Shown here in pieces: positions 18,985-26,815 of a stretch of DNA of 64,000 nucleotides (position 1 is its first letter; every line of letters begins with the position of its first letter). The translations under genes and the position numbers were made by a program. Under the pieces are notes generated by a model. It was not told the DNA's origin. It saw nothing but the letters and a program-made list of their open reading frames with translations, and made no database searches. Origin of the DNA: an uncultured Lachnospiraceae bacterium (GTDB lineage Bacteria; Bacillota; Clostridia; Lachnospirales; Lachnospiraceae); NCBI GenBank assembly GCA_947570615.1, contig CANOVJ010000004.1, forward strand, positions 1 to 64,000. Direction: 5' to 3'.

Positions 18985-19680
18985 TTGACCAATAAAATGA
19001 AAATCATGCTGATAGAGGACGACGCAGTCCTGTGCGGCGAGATCGAATCCTTTCTGGTGAAATGGGGATATGAGGTGGCGGCGGCCCGCAGATTTGACGA
19101 AATTCTCCGGGAATTCACAGAGCTCGCCCCCCATCTTGTCCTGATAGATATCAATCTTCCCTGCTACGACGGCTTTTACTGGTGCGGACAGATCCGGCAG
19201 GTTTCTCAGGTGCCGGTCATCTACATCAGCAGCCGTGGGGAGGATTCGGACAAGCTGATGGGTATCGCCCAGGGCGGGGACGATTACGTGGAGAAGCCCT
19301 TCCGCCTGGAGATCCTGAAAGCGAAGATGGAGGCGCTCCTGCGCAGAACCTATGAGTATAAAGCGGGACAGGCGTTTTTGCAAAATCTCATATCCTTACA
19401 GGCGGGACTGGTCTTTGACGGGGCGTCCGGCCTTTTGTTCCGGGAGGGAGAGGAGATCGGGCTGACGAAAGCCGAGCGGCGGGTGCTGATCCGCCTGACA
19501 CAGGCAAGGCCGCAGGTGGTGACGAGGGAGGAACTGATGATGGCCCTCTGGGATACGGAGGAATACCTCTCGGACGGAAGCCTCACCACGCTGGTGTGCA
19601 GGCTGCGGGGGAAGCTCAAAGCGGCCTGCGGGGATGAGATCATCCGCACCAGGAAGGGACAGGGATACTTTGTAGCATGA
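18985..19680 (+). CDS. OmpR-family response regulator (BceR-like)
   Basis: A 231-residue regulator: receiver domain with phosphoacceptor D55 (in VLIDINLP) and K of EKPFR, then a winged-helix C-terminal domain (about 140-230) ending in IIRTRKGQGYFVA. The TTG at 18985 has GGAGG six bases upstream; an ATG four codons later is the alternative. The next gene, an intramembrane-sensing kinase, overlaps it by four bases, and a Bce-type transporter follows, so it should activate the transporter promoter when cationic peptide antibiotics such as bacitracin are present. The real inducer is not shown by sequence. Confidence 0.9.
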   Translation: MTNKMKIMLIEDDAVLCGEIESFLVKWGYEVAAARRFDEILREFTELAPHLVLIDINLPCYDGFYWCGQIRQVSQVPVIYISSRGEDSDKLMGIAQGGDDYVEKPFRLEILKAKMEALLRRTYEYKAGQAFLQNLISLQAGLVFDGASGLLFREGEEIGLTKAERRVLIRLTQARPQVVTREELMMALWDTEEYLSDGSLTTLVCRLRGKLKAACGDEIIRTRKGQGYFVA

Positions 19681-20666
19681 CTTATTTACGAAAAAGGTGG
19701 AAACCGTACTTCCTCTGCGGGGCGATGTTTCTTTCCTTTAATCTGTATTTTATACTGCTGATGCGGGAACGCGGGACGAAATATCTGTGGTATCTGGATA
19801 TTCTTCTTCTGCTGTTCCTTTTTCTTTTTGGAGCGGGAGATTTTTATCTGTACCGGAAAGAAAAAAGGCAGATGCGGCAGCTTCTCCTGGAAGAGGATGA
19901 GATCGCCGGGCGGATGGAGGCGTTTGAAAATCAGGAGATCGCGCTGCATGACGCAGAGATATTAAGACGGCGTCTGGAAGAGGCGTTTCAGGAAAACTGC
20001 GAGCTGCAGGATTATGTGGCGAAGTGGTGCCATGAGTTTAAGATTCCCCTGGCAGCCGGGCTTCTGATGGTGGAAAAGCTTCCGGAAGCCGGCAGCAGAC
20101 AGGCCCTTCGGGAGCAGCTTGAGAAGATGAACCGTCAGATCCGCTCCATGCTCCTGGGGTGCAGACTGCAAAGCTCTCTGGTGGACTTCCAGATCAAAAG
20201 GACAGATCTTGAGGAGTGCGTCAGAGCCTCCATCAGGAATAATCAGTTTTTTCTCATACAGGAGGGCTTTGAGCTGGACGTGCGGGTGGAGGAGCGCTGC
20301 GTCTATACGGATCCCCAGTGGCTGGTTTATGTTCTGGATCAGCTCATCGACAACGCGATGAAATATGCGGGAGAAAAACCGCAGAAGAAGCTGCGCCTGT
20401 GGACGGAGGGAGGGGGAGAGGAGGTCCGCCTTCTGGTGGAGGACTGCGGAGAGGGGATTATGCAGAGCGAAATCCGCAGAATCTACGAGAAGGGATTTAC
20501 CGGGGGCAGTCACCACAACGGACGATACAGATCCACGGGAATGGGGCTTTATATGGCGGAGAAGATTCTCCGGCGGCTGGGACATGAGATTACGGCAGAG
20601 AGTGAGTACGGCGTATACACGAGATTCAGGATTACCTTCAGGAGCAATGATTTTTTCAGCCTCTGA
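19677..20666 (+). CDS. Intramembrane-sensing histidine kinase (BceS-like)
   Basis: A 329-residue kinase with two N-terminal membrane helices (about 12-30 and 38-58) joined by a loop of only a few residues, so it has no extracellular sensor. The phosphoacceptor is H119 in WCHEFKIPL, followed by the N box DQLIDNAMKYA and the G boxes EDCGEG and STGMGLYM. Kinases of this type read the state of the neighbouring ABC transporter and not the drug itself. Its ATG overlaps the stop of the regulator gene. Confidence 0.9.
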   Translation: MTYLRKRWKPYFLCGAMFLSFNLYFILLMRERGTKYLWYLDILLLLFLFLFGAGDFYLYRKEKRQMRQLLLEEDEIAGRMEAFENQEIALHDAEILRRRLEEAFQENCELQDYVAKWCHEFKIPLAAGLLMVEKLPEAGSRQALREQLEKMNRQIRSMLLGCRLQSSLVDFQIKRTDLEECVRASIRNNQFFLIQEGFELDVRVEERCVYTDPQWLVYVLDQLIDNAMKYAGEKPQKKLRLWTEGGGEEVRLLVEDCGEGIMQSEIRRIYEKGFTGGSHHNGRYRSTGMGLYMAEKILRRLGHEITAESEYGVYTRFRITFRSNDFFSL

Positions 20667-20685
20667 TACGGCCGCCGGCCAAACC

Positions 20686-20700
20686 TTACAGAAACTGTAA
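20686..20700. promoter_or_regulatory. Candidate BceR-type operator
   Basis: TTACAG-AAA-CTGTAA is a perfect 6-3-6 inverted repeat upstream of the transporter genes. Its TTACA/TGTAA half sites resemble known Bce-type regulator boxes. It lies about 50 bp before a TATGAT -10 (20754-20759) that lacks a good -35, as expected for an activated promoter. Confidence 0.6.
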
Positions 20701-20825
20701 TATGACAGGCGGTTTTGTAAGACGTCCGTAAGGATTTTCCGGGCCGGCTGTTTTATGATGGTATGGTAAAATCAAAACGACGGCAATCCCGGGTATGTGC
20801 CGCGGAACTTGAATGGAGGATCATC

Positions 20826-21587
20826 ATGAATCAGAACAAAGTAGCTGAGGTTAAGAATCTGATCAGGAATTACGGGCCCAGGGGCTTTCAGACAAAGGTG
20901 CTTAAGGGAATCGACCTGACCGTTTATCAGAACGACTTCATCGCCATTATGGGGCCGTCCGGCTCCGGCAAGACCACCCTTTTAAACATCCTTTCCACCA
21001 TCGACCGTCCCTCACAGGGAACGGTTATGCTGGGGGAGCAGGATATCGCAGGTCTCTCCAACAAAGAGCTCTCGAGGCTTCGCAGGGATAAAATCGGTTT
21101 TATTTTTCAGGATTACAACCTGCTTGACACCATGACCTTACAGGATAACATTGCCCTGCCTCTGTCCTTAAACGGCGTCAGCGGCGGGGAATGCGTCAGG
21201 AAGGCCCAGGAGCTGGCGTCCATGTTCGGTCTTTCGGAGCATCTGAAAAAGTATCCCTGGCAGCTCTCGGGCGGCCAGAAGCAGCGGGGGGCCGCCTGCC
21301 GGGCGCTGATCACCGACCCGGAGATCATCTTTGCCGACGAGCCCACCGGGGCCCTGGATTCCAGATCAGGCAGGGAGCTTCTGGAGTGCCTGAAAAGGGT
21401 GAACGAGCGGGGGCAGGCCACCATCCTTATGGTGACCCACGACCCCTTCTGCGCGTCCTGGGCCAGGGATGTGTATGTTTTAAGCGACGGCCTGATCAGA
21501 TGCAGGATCAGCGCCGGGGCGCAGCGCAGGGAATTTTATGACAGGATTATAGAGGTGCAGACCTCCATGGGAGGTGATTTCTCATGA
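20826..21587 (+). CDS. ABC transporter ATPase (BceA-like)
   Basis: A 253-residue ATPase with Walker A GPSGSGKT (43-50), Q-loop in FQDYNLLDTM, signature LSGGQ (147-151), Walker B IIFADEP (168-174) and the H-loop VTHDP. After the signature it reads KQRGAACRAL where most relatives have QQRVAIARAL. The ATG at 20826 has GGAGG upstream; the open frame starts earlier without support. It is followed with a four-base overlap by the large permease. Together they form a Bce-type complex that frees lipid II cycle intermediates from peptide antibiotics and signals to the kinase. Confidence 0.92.
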   Translation: MNQNKVAEVKNLIRNYGPRGFQTKVLKGIDLTVYQNDFIAIMGPSGSGKTTLLNILSTIDRPSQGTVMLGEQDIAGLSNKELSRLRRDKIGFIFQDYNLLDTMTLQDNIALPLSLNGVSGGECVRKAQELASMFGLSEHLKKYPWQLSGGQKQRGAACRALITDPEIIFADEPTGALDSRSGRELLECLKRVNERGQATILMVTHDPFCASWARDVYVLSDGLIRCRISAGAQRREFYDRIIEVQTSMGGDFS

Positions 21588-23491
21588 GGATGACCGGACT
21601 TGCGTTTATGAATTTCAGAAACAGCTTTAAAAACTGCCTTTCCCTGGTGGCGTCGCTGGCTTTTACCATTGTGATCTTTTTAAACTTTCAGAATCTGATC
21701 TACTCCGACGCCCTGATTCAGTTAGGGGAGAAGAACAAGAGAAATATGGATACGGTTATCCAGGTGATCTCCATTGTGCTGGTGTGCTTTATGTTTTTCT
21801 TTATCTGGTATTCCACCAATGTTTTTCTCACCAGACGCAAAAAGGAGATCGGCATTTACATCTTTATGGGTCTCACCAATCAGCGGATCGGCAAAATGTA
21901 CATGATAGAGACGGCGCTGATCGGGCTGAGCGCGCTGGGGTTTGGAATCTTTTTCGGTATCGTGACCACCGGGCTGTTTCAGATGATACTGCTCTCCCTC
22001 TCCGAGCTGGCGGTGGAGATCAGCTTCCGGCCTGTTTTCACTCCTGTGCTGGTCACCGCCCTGGCATACCTTGCCATCTATGTGATCTTTGTGATAAAGG
22101 GGTATGTGGATATTGTAAGAAGCAGCGTGCTCTCCATGCTCACCGGGGCCAGGCAGAACGAGTATGTGAGACAGAGCCGGGCATTGCTTTTTCTGCGGGC
22201 CCTGGCCGGAGTGGCCGTGCTGGCATCCGGTTTTTATCTGGCGGTGAAAAAGGGAGGGCCGGAGGTGTTGGAGAACGCTGTGGGTGCGGTGGTTCTGGTC
22301 ATCCTGGGCGTATATCTGCTCTTCGGAGGTCTTCTCCCCCTGGTATTCCAGTGGGTGGCCGGAAACAAAAGATTCCTTTACCGCAGGGAGAGGTGCCTGT
22401 GGGTGAACAACATGATCTTCCGGATGAAAAAGAATTACCGCACCTGGGCCATGGTGTGCGTGCTGGTGCTCTGCTCCGTGACGGCACTGGCCACAGGCTT
22501 TGCGGCCAGGATGCGCTATGAGAATATGGAGAAATTTGAAAAGGTCTACACCTTCCAGCTTCTGAGCGATCAGAGCGATCTGGACGAAAGGGCCAGAAAG
22601 CTGATTGAGGAGAGCACGCAGATTGCGTACAGCTCCTTCCTTCCCATCACCACTCTCTCTGAATCCCAGATCAGGACCACAACCAGATACACCGGGTATG
22701 CGCTCACCTCGTATTCGGCGCTCAGGGAGCTGGCGAGGGAGGCACACCTTGACTTTGACCTGACGGAGCCGGGAGCGCAGGAGTACATCAAAGTGTCCAA
22801 CGTGATCCTGTTTTCGCTCTATACGGACGTTACCGCCGAGACGGCAGAGATCGAAGGAAAGGTTTTCCGGCAGACCCAGCGGACACAGGCTCCTTATCTG
22901 GGCTATCTCCAGCAGCGCCACATCACCCTGTTTGTGTTGGGCGACCAGGAATATGAAAAAATGCGCTCCATCGGGAAGCAGCTCTATATCTACAATTACA
23001 GTATTGCGGACCCGAACGCCTTCGTCTCTGCCAGGGAAGCGCTGGGAGAGCTTGTGGCTCAGACGGACGATTACTATGTGGGGCGGGTGAGCGTGGATCC
23101 CCTCTCCGACGGGGAGCGGAACTGGGTTAAGGTACTTTACTCCCTGTGCGTGTTCATGTTTATGGTCTTTATCCTTGCCAGTGCAAGCATCATGTTCATG
23201 AAGCTGTACAACGATTCCTTCGAGGAGAGGGAGAGGTATCTGATCATGGAAAAGATGGGCTTTGACGCCGGGGCGCTGGGCAGATCCATCGGAAAGGAGC
23301 TGGCCGTGGCTTACGCTCTGCCCCTGCTGGTGATGGGCGTGGCCTCGTACTTTTCAGTGCATGCGCTGCAGATGGTGATGTCCGCGGATCTGGGGATGAT
23401 CCATCTGGTGAGCGTGCTGGTGGTGGTAACTGTCTTCCTGGTCTGCTATGGGCTGTCGGTGATGGTTTACAGAAGGAATGCGGGGGTATAG
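21584..23491 (+). CDS. ABC permease of Bce type (FtsX-like)
   Basis: A 635-residue permease with about ten membrane helices: one near residue 20, three between 60 and 180, pairs near 205-260 and 295, and three near the C-terminus (from about 525). The roughly 220-residue extracellular domain between helices 7 and 8 (about residues 315-525) is the hallmark of BceB proteins and holds the drug-binding or target-binding part. The end of the gene is FtsX-like. It is the last gene of the BceRSAB-like module. Confidence 0.9.
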   Translation: MRMTGLAFMNFRNSFKNCLSLVASLAFTIVIFLNFQNLIYSDALIQLGEKNKRNMDTVIQVISIVLVCFMFFFIWYSTNVFLTRRKKEIGIYIFMGLTNQRIGKMYMIETALIGLSALGFGIFFGIVTTGLFQMILLSLSELAVEISFRPVFTPVLVTALAYLAIYVIFVIKGYVDIVRSSVLSMLTGARQNEYVRQSRALLFLRALAGVAVLASGFYLAVKKGGPEVLENAVGAVVLVILGVYLLFGGLLPLVFQWVAGNKRFLYRRERCLWVNNMIFRMKKNYRTWAMVCVLVLCSVTALATGFAARMRYENMEKFEKVYTFQLLSDQSDLDERARKLIEESTQIAYSSFLPITTLSESQIRTTTRYTGYALTSYSALRELAREAHLDFDLTEPGAQEYIKVSNVILFSLYTDVTAETAEIEGKVFRQTQRTQAPYLGYLQQRHITLFVLGDQEYEKMRSIGKQLYIYNYSIADPNAFVSAREALGELVAQTDDYYVGRVSVDPLSDGERNWVKVLYSLCVFMFMVFILASASIMFMKLYNDSFEERERYLIMEKMGFDAGALGRSIGKELAVAYALPLLVMGVASYFSVHALQMVMSADLGMIHLVSVLVVVTVFLVCYGLSVMVYRRNAGV

Positions 23492-23495
23492 GAAA

Positions 23496-24365
23496 ATGCA
23501 CTTTGTTGATGCGAAAGGAATCCTGTCGGCAGGAAACGGAATGAATCTGTACCGGGGATGTACCCACGGCTGTATTTACTGTGACAGCCGCAGCCGGTGC
23601 TATCAGATGCAGCACCCTTTTGAGGACATCGAGGTCAAGCAGAATGCGCCGGAGCTCCTGGAGAGGGCTTTGCGGGCTAAAAGAAAAAAGTGTATGATAG
23701 GGACGGGGGCCATGTGTGATCCCTATATGCACTGTGAGCAGGAGCTGGGGCTGACCAGGAGCTGCCTTGAGATCATCGACAGGTATGGATTCGGACTTGC
23801 CATACAGACCAAGTCGGACCGGATTCTGCGGGATCTGGATCTGCTCAGAAGCATCAACGAAAAGGCCAGGTGTGTGGTGCAGATGACGCTGACCACCTTT
23901 GACGAGGAGCTTTGCAGGATTCTGGAGCCCCGGGTCAGCACCACCAGAGAGCGCTTCGAGGCGCTTAAGGTTTTCAGGGACAACGGGATCCCCACGGTGG
24001 TCTGGTTTTCACCGCTGCTTCCGTTTATCAACGATACGCAGGAAAACCTGACGGGGATCCTGGATTACTGTGCCGAAGCGGGGGTTTGGGGGATCCTCTG
24101 CTTTGGCATCGGCATGACGCTGCGGGAGGGGAGCCGGGAATATTTTTATCAGGCGCTGGATCGGCATTTCCCCGGCATGCGGGAGCGGTATCACAGAAAA
24201 TATGGCTATGCCTATGAGATTCCCAGCGACAATAACCGGCGCCTTATGCGGATCTTTCACGACCGGTGCCGGGAATGCGGAATTGTCAGCGATATGGACC
24301 GGGTGTTTGCGTATCTGAAGGAATTTCCGGAGAATAAAGGATATGAGCAGCTCACGCTGTTCTGA
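23496..24365 (+). CDS. SPL-type radical SAM protein
   Basis: A 289-residue radical SAM enzyme with the iron-sulfur motif CTHGCIYC (C22, C26, C29), related to spore photoproduct lyase and to the Rv2578c-like group. GTGAMCDPYMHCE and the conserved IQTKSDRILRDLDLL follow as in that family. It lacks the extra C-terminal Cys of true spore photoproduct lyases as far as I can see, so the substrate is unknown. The ATG at 23496 is chosen because relatives begin MHFVDAKGIL; ATG at 23478 would overlap bceB. It lies four bases after the permease, perhaps only by read-through. Confidence 0.82.
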   Translation: MHFVDAKGILSAGNGMNLYRGCTHGCIYCDSRSRCYQMQHPFEDIEVKQNAPELLERALRAKRKKCMIGTGAMCDPYMHCEQELGLTRSCLEIIDRYGFGLAIQTKSDRILRDLDLLRSINEKARCVVQMTLTTFDEELCRILEPRVSTTRERFEALKVFRDNGIPTVVWFSPLLPFINDTQENLTGILDYCAEAGVWGILCFGIGMTLREGSREYFYQALDRHFPGMRERYHRKYGYAYEIPSDNNRRLMRIFHDRCRECGIVSDMDRVFAYLKEFPENKGYEQLTLF

Positions 24366-24380
24366 ACAGGGAGGGTGTCG

Positions 24381-25685
24381 ATGCAATTATACAAACTGCT
24401 GGATCTGGCAGTGACAATGACCGAGGGACTGGTTCTGTATGTGATAACCCTGTGCTTTTGCCGCACACCCCGGTTTCACAGATGGATAAGCGCGGCGGCT
24501 TTGCCGGTGATCTATATGTCGACTGTGATCGGTATTACCTGGTTTACAGACTGGGGTGCGGAAAGAATGTTCATTATGGTCGCGCTGACCGTTGCCCTTA
24601 TCATGGCCTTCTACTCTGTTTCCATCTGTGAAAGCCTGGTGACCATGGAAGTGTTCTGGATGCTGCTTGCCTTTCCCGAATCCGTCGCGACAGCGCTCGC
24701 GAGCCTTGCCTTCAACGGCGAAATTATGACGGTGGTGGAGGGGATTCAGATTCTCAAATGGCAGCTATATGTTCTGACGATCGTGATTCGGTGCCTGGCT
24801 CTGGGGATCGCTTATCTTCTGCTTCACGATTTTCATTACCGGATACGGCTTAAGGATGCGGTGGTATTGACCGCAGGGTTTCTTCCGGGATGTGGACTGG
24901 GGTTTGCGGGCACATACGGATATCTGAATCTGGGGATGGAGGATACCTTTGTCCTGGATCTGGCCGCGTCGGCGTTTTACCTGTATTTTGCATTACAGTT
25001 TCTCTATTCAAAAAACATGTCGTATTTAAGGGAGCAGAGGCAGCGGGATAAAATACAGATCGACTGCCTTGAGCGGCAGTTTTCCTGGTATCAGGAAAAG
25101 CTGCGGGATGAAGAACGCGTCCGCGGCATCTACCACGACCTGAAAAACCATCTGCTGCTGCTGGAGAGCGGATCCGATACGGAGCAGACGCGCAGGATGG
25201 CGGAAAAGCTGCGCGCGCAGATTGAAGGGTATGAGGACTATGTGCATTCCGGCAATGCGTTTCTGGATATTATCCTGAAGGATAAGGCGGCAAAGGCCCG
25301 GGAGCGGCAGATTGATTTTTCCGTCAGGGCAGATATGGAGGGCATTGACTTTATAGAGCCCCTGGACATCAGCACCATTTTCGGAAACGCCATCGATAAC
25401 GCCCTGGAGGCCTGCGGGAAGCTGCCCGAAGAGAAGCGGTTTATCACCGTGAGGGCCGGGCGCGTGCGGGATATGCTGATCATCACGATAGAAAACAGCG
25501 CCCCGGCGGGGAAACTGTCCACCGAAAAAACCACAAAGGCAGACAGCTTTATCCACGGCTTCGGGCTGCCCAATATCAGAAACGCCGTCCACAGATACGA
25601 CGGGCAGTGCGACATAAAAGCGGAGAATGGAGTTTTTACGCTCAGGCTCCTGATTCCGATTCAGGAAAACTCAACCATCGGGTGA
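24381..25685 (+). CDS. GHKL sensor kinase without a partner regulator
   Basis: A 434-residue membrane kinase of the AgrC type: about six hydrophobic helices in residues 8-210, a helical linker, H252 in IYHDLKNHLLLL, the N box GNAIDNALEACG and the G box HGFGLPNI. The ATG at 24381 has GGGAGG six bases upstream. Unlike the pair at 6.5-8.7 kb, no LytTR regulator is next to it; the stand-alone LytTR gene at 42.8 kb is one possible partner but nothing in the sequence proves that. Confidence 0.87.
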   Translation: MQLYKLLDLAVTMTEGLVLYVITLCFCRTPRFHRWISAAALPVIYMSTVIGITWFTDWGAERMFIMVALTVALIMAFYSVSICESLVTMEVFWMLLAFPESVATALASLAFNGEIMTVVEGIQILKWQLYVLTIVIRCLALGIAYLLLHDFHYRIRLKDAVVLTAGFLPGCGLGFAGTYGYLNLGMEDTFVLDLAASAFYLYFALQFLYSKNMSYLREQRQRDKIQIDCLERQFSWYQEKLRDEERVRGIYHDLKNHLLLLESGSDTEQTRRMAEKLRAQIEGYEDYVHSGNAFLDIILKDKAAKARERQIDFSVRADMEGIDFIEPLDISTIFGNAIDNALEACGKLPEEKRFITVRAGRVRDMLIITIENSAPAGKLSTEKTTKADSFIHGFGLPNIRNAVHRYDGQCDIKAENGVFTLRLLIPIQENSTIG

Positions 25686-25791
25686 GTCTGCGCCCCGGAT
25701 TCTCTCTTTACGTTATTGCGGCGGTTATTCGCCTGTACTAAGATGAATATTATTCGGTATTCAGAGATCAGAAAGCGCGGAGGAGACAGAG

Positions 25792-26631
25792 ATGGAGCAT
25801 TTAAAAACAGGAAAAATTATCAGCAAAAAGCGTAAGGAGATGGGGCTTACCCAGAATCAGCTTGCCGGAACGCTCAATATTTCATTTCAGGCCGTTTCCA
25901 GGTGGGAAAACGGTACGGCCTATCCGGATATTGAGATGCTGCCCCGGCTGGCGTCTGCGCTGAGCACAACGGTGGACGCTCTGCTTGGCTACAGCGGTGT
26001 GGTCACGGATTATGACAGGCGTTATGACGCGCAGAGCTATTACTGGGGGCTTACGCCCAACAGCATCTGCTATGAGATCATGAAAATCCTTCCGCCCATC
26101 AGGCCGTACTGCGTTTTGGATATTGGGTGCGGGGAGGGGAAGGACGCGGTGTTTCTGGCCCGGTGCGGCTATGCCGTGACGGCATTTGATATCGCGGAGC
26201 AGGGAATCGAAAAGGGCAGAAGGCTGGCGGAGCATAACCATGTGGAGGTAAACTTTTTCAGGGCTGACATCTTTGACTACTGTCCTGAAACGCAGTATGA
26301 TATTATATTCAGCAGCGGGGTACTCCATTTCCTGCCCCCCGAAAGGCGCGGAACGTTTGTCGAAAGTTTAAAGGAGCACACCGCACAGGCGGGAATCAAC
26401 GCGTTGAACGTATTTGTCCATAAGCCCTTTATCCCTCCTGCGCCGGACCTGACGAAGGAGGAGGAAAAAGGGGCACCCTGGTATTCGGGAGAGCTGTTCG
26501 GTTATTATCACGACTGGCGCTTCCACACCTGTAAGGAGGATATTTTCGACTGCGACAGCGGGGGGATCCCGCATGAGCACTGTATGGATACGCTGATTGC
26601 ACAGAAGGAGGAGAACGGATATGAATCTTGA
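25792..26631 (+). CDS. XRE helix-turn-helix / SAM methyltransferase fusion
   Basis: A 279-residue two-domain protein. Residues 4-60 form an XRE-type helix-turn-helix (LTQNQLAGTLNISFQAVSRW). Residues about 95-230 form a class I methyltransferase of TehB type with motif I VLDIGCGEG (108-116), motif II near FDIAEQGIEKG, and IIFSSGVLHFLPP. TehB-like enzymes methylate tellurite or selenite with S-adenosylmethionine; here the enzyme half may act on a small toxic molecule while the DNA-binding half senses or controls it. It has AGGAG upstream. The stop overlaps the start of a broken serine-hydrolase gene. Confidence 0.85.
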   Translation: MEHLKTGKIISKKRKEMGLTQNQLAGTLNISFQAVSRWENGTAYPDIEMLPRLASALSTTVDALLGYSGVVTDYDRRYDAQSYYWGLTPNSICYEIMKILPPIRPYCVLDIGCGEGKDAVFLARCGYAVTAFDIAEQGIEKGRRLAEHNHVEVNFFRADIFDYCPETQYDIIFSSGVLHFLPPERRGTFVESLKEHTAQAGINALNVFVHKPFIPPAPDLTKEEEKGAPWYSGELFGYYHDWRFHTCKEDIFDCDSGGIPHEHCMDTLIAQKEENGYES

Positions 26632-26815
26632 AAAATTCAGTGAGGGGCGCAGAAGCTGCGCGTACTGGGAATTAAGGTGACGCAGAACGGCGTTCCTGCC
26701 GCGGAGCAGTTATGGGACGAAGAGTACCGCAGGAACATATACTCGGCCAGCAAGAGCTTCACCTCCTGCGCGGCAGGCTTTGCGGTGAAGGAGGGGCTTT
26801 TCTCACAGCCCGCTC
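26621..26815 (+). pseudogene. Remnant of a beta-lactamase-like serine hydrolase
   Basis: From ATG 26621 (overlapping the methyltransferase stop) the frame runs MNLEKFSEG and then breaks near 26644-26648. In the frame one base over the match continues with KLRVLGIKVTQNGVPA, RRNIYSASKSFTS and GFAVKEGLFS. SASKS is the catalytic SxxK of class C beta-lactamase-like hydrolases. Adding one G in the GGGG run would join the frames. Everything after about residue 65 (Tyr and KTG motifs) is missing; the sequence runs directly into the 3' end of the convergent regulator gene. It is a decayed gene, cut by deletion or rearrangement. Confidence 0.75.

Noticed and set aside
21722..22921. 399-residue open frame on the minus strand inside the Bce permease
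   Set aside because: Long antisense frames are expected at this GC content; it has His/Gln/Pro-rich composition, no ribosome site, and lies fully within a clear gene. The same holds for the long antisense frames at 30646-31920, 35303-36853, 48030-49055, 53347-54651 and 54769-56754.
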